Both the position numbers and the translations under genes were made by a program. Shown here piece after piece: positions 7,157 to 10,217 of a stretch of DNA of 10,217 nucleotides. Every line of letters begins with the position of its first letter. Position 1 is the first letter of the stretch. The notes below the pieces were generated by a model. That model saw only the letters and a program-made list of their open reading frames with translations. It made no database searches and had not been told where the DNA came from. The DNA lies in assembly GCA_004556745.1 (NCBI GenBank), contig SFFY01000063.1:1-10217 (forward strand). Reading direction: 5' to 3'. This stretch comes from Bacteroidales bacterium (GTDB lineage Bacteria > Bacteroidota > Bacteroidia > Bacteroidales > Bacteroidaceae).

Positions 7157-7222
7157 GAGATGTATTGTAAAATATAAATTTATATGAGTAACTTGTCTTG
7201 TTTACTGGTTTACTTGTTTACT
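7096..7222 (-). repeat. Large imperfect inverted repeat built from octamer units
   Basis: Downstream of the tandem array, positions 7200-7222 hold the octamer in reverse orientation (GTTTACT three times, 8 bp apart). AGTAAAC at 7096-7102 pairs with 7216-7222, AGTAAAC at 7104-7110 with 7208-7214, and AGTAGAC at 7112-7118 with 7200-7206 (one G-U pair). A 14-bp perfect palindrome ATATAAATTTATAT sits between the arms (7172-7185). In the operon mRNA this could form a long hairpin between the 436-aa and 156-aa genes. Confidence 0.75.
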
Positions 7223-7238
7223 AAAATAGTGTCTTTTC

Positions 7239-8549
7239 CTACAACTCACGCAGCTGCAACCCAGTGTTGGGCCAGAGGTCCACTTTCGAGCTCTTCACAG
7301 TGAAGCGCGTGCCTTTCTGCTCGGGGTCGAAGTATTCGTCGAAGCGTATGTCGCGGTTGTTCCACGGCGTGCCGGCCGTAGCCAGACCCACCTTCTTATA
7401 GTTGATGTTGCCCTTCTTGTCCTTGGTGCGCTGCACGATTTCGTACTTCTTGCCGTAGCGCACGTCTTCCTTAGTTCCGATGTGCGAGTACATGTATTTT
7501 CCTTCAAAGTAGTACGGCGTGCGGGGTCTGAACACCACGAATTTCTTGGAGAGTTCCTTCACGCCCTTGGCCACGCAGCGGTAGCAAACGTCCTTGATCA
7601 CCTCGTCCTCGTTTTTCCAAGAGCGCAGTATGGTCTTGGAGCTCGTGGCCTTGTATTGGCCCACGAATTTCATGGTGAAGAGGTTCGCGTCGTTCTCAAA
7701 CTGGCGGCGGCGCGTATCAGCCTCCTGCGCCGAGGTGGTTTCGTCCACCCAGTAGTTGGAGTACATGCGCTCCGTCATCTCGTCGTCCCAGTTGAGCTTG
7801 AAGAGGTAGGCATTGAGCTTCACGCGGAAGCCGCCGATGTCTGCCACGATTCTCGATGCGCCGGCCGTGGCAAGGCTGCCGGCGTTCCAGGCGCGAGCGC
7901 TACTTTCTTTGGAGCGTGCCGTGCGGTAGTCGCCGCGGGCGTAGGCGCTCTGCGCCTGACTGTAACTCACGGCCGAACCTACCTGCATACCGAGACTGAG
8001 CAAGCCCATGCCAAATGCGGCCCATCCGGCGCGCTTGGCTTTGTCGATATAGTCCATGTCGCACACCAGCACGAAGGTACTCTGCAACAGTTCCACGCCC
8101 TCGTCGCGCAGCATCGCGGTGCCGCGCACGGTTTCTTTGGCGCGTTCGTAGTCGGCATACATGGCTCCGTAGCCGCCGCGGTCGTGGATAAGATCCATAT
8201 CCATCGCGCCGGTGCTTTCGTTGCGGTTAAACCAGCGTTCCACGAGCTTCTGGCCTATTTTCATCTGTTTCAGCATCTTTTCAATGCCGGCCTTCGTCTG
8301 CGTACCGCGCACGCTGACGCATCGGAAACCCACGATGTTGTGCTCGTTGTAGCGGGCGGGCATCGGAAAATCCTGGAAAATGCGCTCCATTTCCTCTGCA
8401 TACTTCTTGTCCTTATGGGTCAAGAGGATAAGGCAGAGGGAGCTGCGGCGATACTCCTCCTTGTCGGAGACGAAGGCGATGTCCTGCGCAGCAAGTTTTA
8501 GGGGGAAAGCAATCAGTAGAAATAAAAACGTAAAAAAGTATTGTTTCAT
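7239..8549 (-). CDS. Exported protein with central Gly-rich hydrophobic segment, function unknown (436 aa)
   Basis: The frame can extend to a TTG at 8558, but the ATG at 8549 starts the signal peptide (MKQYFFTFLFLLIAFPLKLAA, cut near Q22). Residues 34-160 are mixed alpha/beta (SLCLILLTHKDKKYAEEME; NIVGFRCVSVRGTQ; STFVLVCDMDYIDKAKRA). Residues 176-197 (WAAFGMGLLSLGMQVGSAVSY) are hydrophobic and Gly-rich, and are followed by an Ala/Ser/Arg-rich helical stretch (198-232). They could be a membrane hairpin or a buried core. The C-terminal 110 residues are basic and beta-rich (YEIVQRTKDKKGNINYKKVG; RFTVKSSKVDLW), ending GLQLREL. It has its own promoter at 8599-8629 and is first in the eight-gene row. 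From memory, similar uncharacterised proteins occur in Bacteroides; no function is known to me. Confidence 0.87.
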   Translation of the reverse strand: MKQYFFTFLFLLIAFPLKLAAQDIAFVSDKEEYRRSSLCLILLTHKDKKYAEEMERIFQDFPMPARYNEHNIVGFRCVSVRGTQTKAGIEKMLKQMKIGQKLVERWFNRNESTGAMDMDLIHDRGGYGAMYADYERAKETVRGTAMLRDEGVELLQSTFVLVCDMDYIDKAKRAGWAAFGMGLLSLGMQVGSAVSYSQAQSAYARGDYRTARSKESSARAWNAGSLATAGASRIVADIGGFRVKLNAYLFKLNWDDEMTERMYSNYWVDETTSAQEADTRRRQFENDANLFTMKFVGQYKATSSKTILRSWKNEDEVIKDVCYRCVAKGVKELSKKFVVFRPRTPYYFEGKYMYSHIGTKEDVRYGKKYEIVQRTKDKKGNINYKKVGLATAGTPWNNRDIRFDEYFDPEQKGTRFTVKSSKVDLWPNTGLQLREL

Positions 8550-8598
8550 ATAGAACAAAAATTAAGTTTACACCCTTGTTTTTGATATGTCTGCGCAG

Positions 8599-8629
8599 CA
8601 AAAATACGATTTTACGATTGTACGACCAA
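8599..8629 (-). promoter_or_regulatory. Promoter of the eight-gene operon
   Basis: On the minus strand, TATTTTTG (8606-8599) matches TAnnTTTG exactly, and TTG (8629-8627) lies 20 bases upstream as the -33 element. The predicted start near 8592 gives a 5' UTR of about 43 nt before the ATG at 8549. No equally good promoter was seen in the gaps within the operon. Confidence 0.65.
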
Positions 8630-8843
8630 TTATTTGCTCATTATTTTTTTACACTCTATCGCAGCTTTTACCATCTACGGCGCAGGCTTTTTACCGCTTG
8701 CGCACGTTTTCGCAACGCTTAGGCACCTTTTAAGGCAAATTATCGCCAAAATAAAAATTTATGCCTTTTTCTTCGCGCCCCTCACCTTTTCAGGCTTTAC
8801 GGGGAGGCAAAGAGAAGATCTTTGCTCGGAACAATTTTTTCCC
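8630..8843. other. Intergenic stretch without a recognised gene
   Basis: This segment contains small hairpins only: GCGCAGGC/GCTTGCGC (8680-8703, one G-U pair), AAGGCA/TGCCTT (8732-8767) and GCAAAGA/TCTTTGC (8807-8825). An open frame of 86 codons on the plus strand from 8634 runs into the 21-bp repeats, lacks a promoter and resembles no protein family. I see nothing else in it. Confidence 0.6.
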
Positions 8844-8876
8844 TTCTCCTTGATAGTTTTCCTTTTCTCCTTGATA
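8844..8876. repeat. Two copies of TTCTCCTTGATA, 21 bp apart
   Basis: The 12-mer TTCTCCTTGATA occurs at 8844-8855 and 8865-8876 within a pyrimidine-rich tract. The 21-bp period is the same as in the palindrome array that follows, although the two arrays are not in exact register with each other. Confidence 0.8.
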
Positions 8877-8889
8877 TTTCTTTCTCTCA

Positions 8890-8984
8890 TATAGGACAGT
8901 TTTTGTTACAAAGTTTGTAATACGCGTTACAAAATTTGTAATACATGTTACAAAGTTTGTAACAAAACTTTTCTTATAGGACAG
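8890..8984. repeat. Phased palindrome array (three TTACAAANTTTGTAA sites, 21-bp period) with flanking direct repeats
   Basis: Units start at 8905, 8926 and 8947. Each contains GTTACAAA(G or A)TTTGTAA, a 15-bp dyad; the spacers carry the small palindromes ACGCGT and ACATGT. The array is bracketed by TATAGGACAG at 8890-8899 and 8975-8984. The layout resembles a cluster of operators for a dimeric regulator, or a dispersed repeat. It lies about 260-380 bp upstream of the operon promoter. Confidence 0.85.
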
Positions 8985-9036
8985 GAAAAATTATCAGCAA
9001 GATCGGAAAAATTTGCTCGAAGAAAGTAAAAAATAT

Positions 9037-9070
9037 CTCCAAAACCGTGCGCCCGCCAATGAAGGGTTGC
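9037..9070. repeat. Dispersed repeat block A, copy 1
   Basis: The 34 bases beginning CTCCAAAACCGTGCGCCCGC and ending AATGAAGGGTTGC are identical to 9457-9490, exactly 420 bp away. A third, shorter relative (CAATGAAGGGTTG) is at 9565-9577. Confidence 0.95.
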
Positions 9071-9071
9071 A

Positions 9072-9107
9072 CACGCGCGAGGGGGCTGGGGGGATCATAA
9101 AAAAGAA
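9072..9107. repeat. Dispersed repeat block B, copy 1
   Basis: The segment with CACGCGCGA then GGGGCTGGGG and an ATCAT followed by A/G-rich sequence matches 9611-9647 with few differences. It directly follows block A. Confidence 0.8.
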
Positions 9108-9134
9108 ATATAAAGTCTCAGGAGTCAGGGGCGC

Positions 9135-9404
9135 AACCATGATTGGGGCGGGCTGTAAGCCCAATTGCTGCGCATAGCCCAGGGCAACGCCCTGGGAAAA
9201 TGTACACCGCGATTGATACATTCGCATTTTTGCGCCGCAGCAAAAATGCCACGCGCCCCAAGCGCGTAACCCCGCACGAATGCCGCGGGGCGTTGCCCCT
9301 CATAAAGAAGGCTGCTCTTACAGAGCGAGACACTTTTATCAATGCAACGTCGCTACCCAGGGCGTTGCCCTGGGCTATGCGCAGCAATTGGGCTTACAGC
9401 CCGC
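9135..9404. mobile_element. MITE-like non-coding element with 49-57 bp inverted arms
   Basis: Positions 9148-9196 and 9356-9404 are perfect 49-bp inverted repeats. With two mismatches the match extends to about 9140-9196 and 9356-9412. Each arm itself folds (GGGCTGTAAGCCC; CCCAGGGCAACGCCCTGGG). The 159-bp centre holds further hairpins: GCATTTTTGC/GCAAAAATGC (9224-9249), ACGCGC/GCGCGT (9251-9267), CCCCGC/GCGGGG (9270-9290) and GCTCT/AGAGC (9314-9326). No transposase is encoded. Comparison with the uninterrupted block at 9691-9735 suggests insertion between GGGGCGC and CACAATC, with CGC at both edges. Open frames here give the same peptide (about GVALGYAQQLGLQPA) on both strands, a sign of an artefact. 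The boundaries and mobility are inferred. Confidence 0.65.
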
Positions 9405-9443
9405 CACAATCAATTCTCCTTTCGGCGCACACGGCGGGCGTTT
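9405..9443. repeat. Dispersed repeat block D, copy 1
   Basis: CACAATC, a short variable part, then CCTTTCGGCGCACACGGCG and GCGTTT. It matches 9697-9735 with few differences and directly follows the right arm of the MITE-like element. GGCGGGCG in this block can pair with CGCCCGCC of the following block A copy. Confidence 0.85.
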
Positions 9444-9456
9444 GCTAAAATTTATC

Positions 9457-9490
9457 CTCCAAAACCGTGCGCCCGCCAATGAAGGGTTGC
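9457..9490. repeat. Dispersed repeat block A, copy 2
   Basis: Identical over 34 bases to 9037-9070. It is followed by a nested hairpin (9494-9539): GCGTTTG pairs with CAAACGC, and inside it ACGG plus TTT pairs with AAACCGT. Confidence 0.95.
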
Positions 9491-9610
9491 GCCGCGTTTG
9501 TGACGGGTTTAGAAGCCCAAACCGTTCATTCGCAAACGCCTTACCTACAGACGAATAACGCGAACAATGAAGGGTTGAAGGGTTTTTAGGGGAAAAATTT
9601 GCGTAACGCG

Positions 9611-9735
9611 CACGCGCGCGAAGGGGCTGGGGAATCATGAAAAGAAAAGAATCTACACAATATATATATAATATAAGGCCTCACGAGTAGGGGCGCCACA
9701 ATCCATTTTCCTTTCGGCGCACACGGCGAGCGTTT
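9611..9735. repeat. Dispersed repeat blocks B-C-D, uninterrupted copy
   Basis: Block B (9611-9647), an AT-rich spacer with a TATATATA run, block C (about 9671-9696, TAAGGCCTCACGAGTAGGGG) and block D (9697-9735) occur here in the order seen around the MITE-like element, but without the element. A 7-bp hairpin GCGTTTT/AAAACGC (9730-9745) closes the block. Confidence 0.75.
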
Positions 9736-9861
9736 TGAAAAACGCCCTACTCCATGCGGCGCAATCGTTATTTATACATTCATTTTGAAATCTACACTTT
9801 GCAAAACCGTCACCAATATCATAAATTTTGCTAACGACTTTAATCGCAAACATTTCTTTTG

Positions 9862-9892
9862 TTGTATTATTTTACAACTTTTCCTACTTTTG
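9862..9892 (+). promoter_or_regulatory. Promoter of the plus-strand secreted-protein gene
   Basis: TACTTTTG (9885-9892) is an exact TAnnTTTG -7 element and TTG (9862-9864) lies 20 bases upstream as -33. The predicted start near 9899 gives an 84-nt 5' UTR with no obvious Shine-Dalgarno and an AT-rich segment just before the ATG. Confidence 0.75.
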
Positions 9893-9982
9893 CACCACAA
9901 AGACGTAGTGAAAGGCGTTTCATTGCGCACAGACTATTAGCGAATTTTCTATTTTTAATCATTACTATAAATAATTATTGCT

Positions 9983-10217
9983 ATGAGAAATTTTACGCAA
10001 GCAATGCTTGTGCTACTCGTGTTTTTGGGTAGCACAATTGGCGCAGTAGCGCAAAACTATCCAATTGCCTTCAGCGAATCGGCAACAATTTCATCAGCTA
10101 CCCGTGTTGTAACAGGTGTCACGCTACAACCCGAACGGGGATTGCTGCAATCAACTGACGTGAAAGAAGGTAGACTCGCTTACAATGACATGACCGAAAC
10201 GGCTAATGGCACTTTTA
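9983..10217 (+). CDS. Secreted protein, N-terminal part only (runs off window)
   Basis: The ATG at 9983 opens a frame that stays open to the end of the window (78 codons). The product starts MRNFTQAMLVLLVFLGSTIG, a signal peptide cleaved before the Gln of VAQ. The mature start (NYPIAFSESATISSATRVVT) is Ser/Thr-rich, like the N-terminus of Bacteroidetes surface or calcium-dependent adhesive proteins, but too little is visible to assign a family. It is divergent from the eight-gene operon, lies beyond the repeat region and has its own promoter. Its third codon positions look less GC-rich than those of the operon. Confidence 0.8.
   Translation, partial: MRNFTQAMLVLLVFLGSTIGAVAQNYPIAFSESATISSATRVVTGVTLQPERGLLQSTDVKEGRLAYNDMTETANGTF

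Noticed and set aside
7482..8501. Long antisense open frame (339 codons, plus strand)
   Set aside because: It is a shadow of the 436-aa exported protein with the same composition bias.
8807..8840. Terminator for a plus-strand gene (7-bp hairpin, then a T run)
   Set aside because: The T run starts 8 or more bases after the stem and no plus-strand gene ends here.
8634..8894. Possible small membrane protein of 86 aa on the plus strand
   Set aside because: Its C-terminal half is encoded by 21-bp repeats, it has no promoter, and the hydrophobicity follows from T-rich DNA.
8994..9853. Several overlapping open frames of 66-101 codons on both strands
   Set aside because: All lie in repeat blocks; both strands give the same ALGYAQQLGLQPA-like peptide because of the inverted arms, so they are artefacts.

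Overview
The window looks like a Bacteroidales chromosome, probably Prevotella or a close relative. Three things support this. The first 70 bases are the 5' end of a 16S rRNA gene on the minus strand, with a Bacteroidetes-type start. The three best promoters match the Bacteroidetes form (a -33 TTG or TTTG and a -7 TAnnTTTG), and start codons mostly lack a clear Shine-Dalgarno sequence. Most exported proteins have a signal peptide ending just before Gln (..AQ), which is common in this phylum.

Layout. Positions 1-70 are the 16S 5' end. About 71-356 hold the rRNA leader and promoter. From 499 to 8549 there are eight genes, all on the minus strand and all encoding exported proteins. In transcription order they are: a 436-aa protein with a Gly-rich hydrophobic segment; a 156-aa secreted protein; a 190-aa outer-membrane beta-barrel; a 159-aa lipoprotein that is a paralogue of the 156-aa protein; a 315-aa DUF6175-like protein; a 312-aa conserved secreted protein; a 470-aa protein with WG-repeat-like features and a Gln/Arg-rich tail; and a 509-aa transglutaminase-like cysteine protein with a visible Cys-His-Asp triad. 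Six of the seven gaps are 12-79 bp. The seventh, 196 bp, holds an octamer tandem repeat that can form a large hairpin. A perfect 11-bp hairpin lies in the gap before the 470-aa gene. A weaker terminator-like hairpin follows the last gene, just before the rRNA promoter.

Positions 8550-9982 carry no credible gene but are rich in repeats. They hold the promoter of the operon; a 21-bp-period array of three near-identical palindromes flanked by a 10-bp direct repeat; and a mosaic of dispersed-repeat blocks, one copy of which appears interrupted by a 270-bp, MITE-like element with 57-bp inverted arms. At 9983 a secreted-protein gene begins on the plus strand behind a good promoter and runs off the window.

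Reading of the system (inference): the eight genes together look like an uncharacterised cell-envelope assembly. It has one OM barrel, one lipoprotein, several periplasmic or surface proteins and a possible processing or cross-linking enzyme. No known secretion, polysaccharide-utilisation or defence system can be recognised from the sequence. The best candidates for something undescribed are this gene set, the repeat-hairpin inside it and the phased palindromes upstream.
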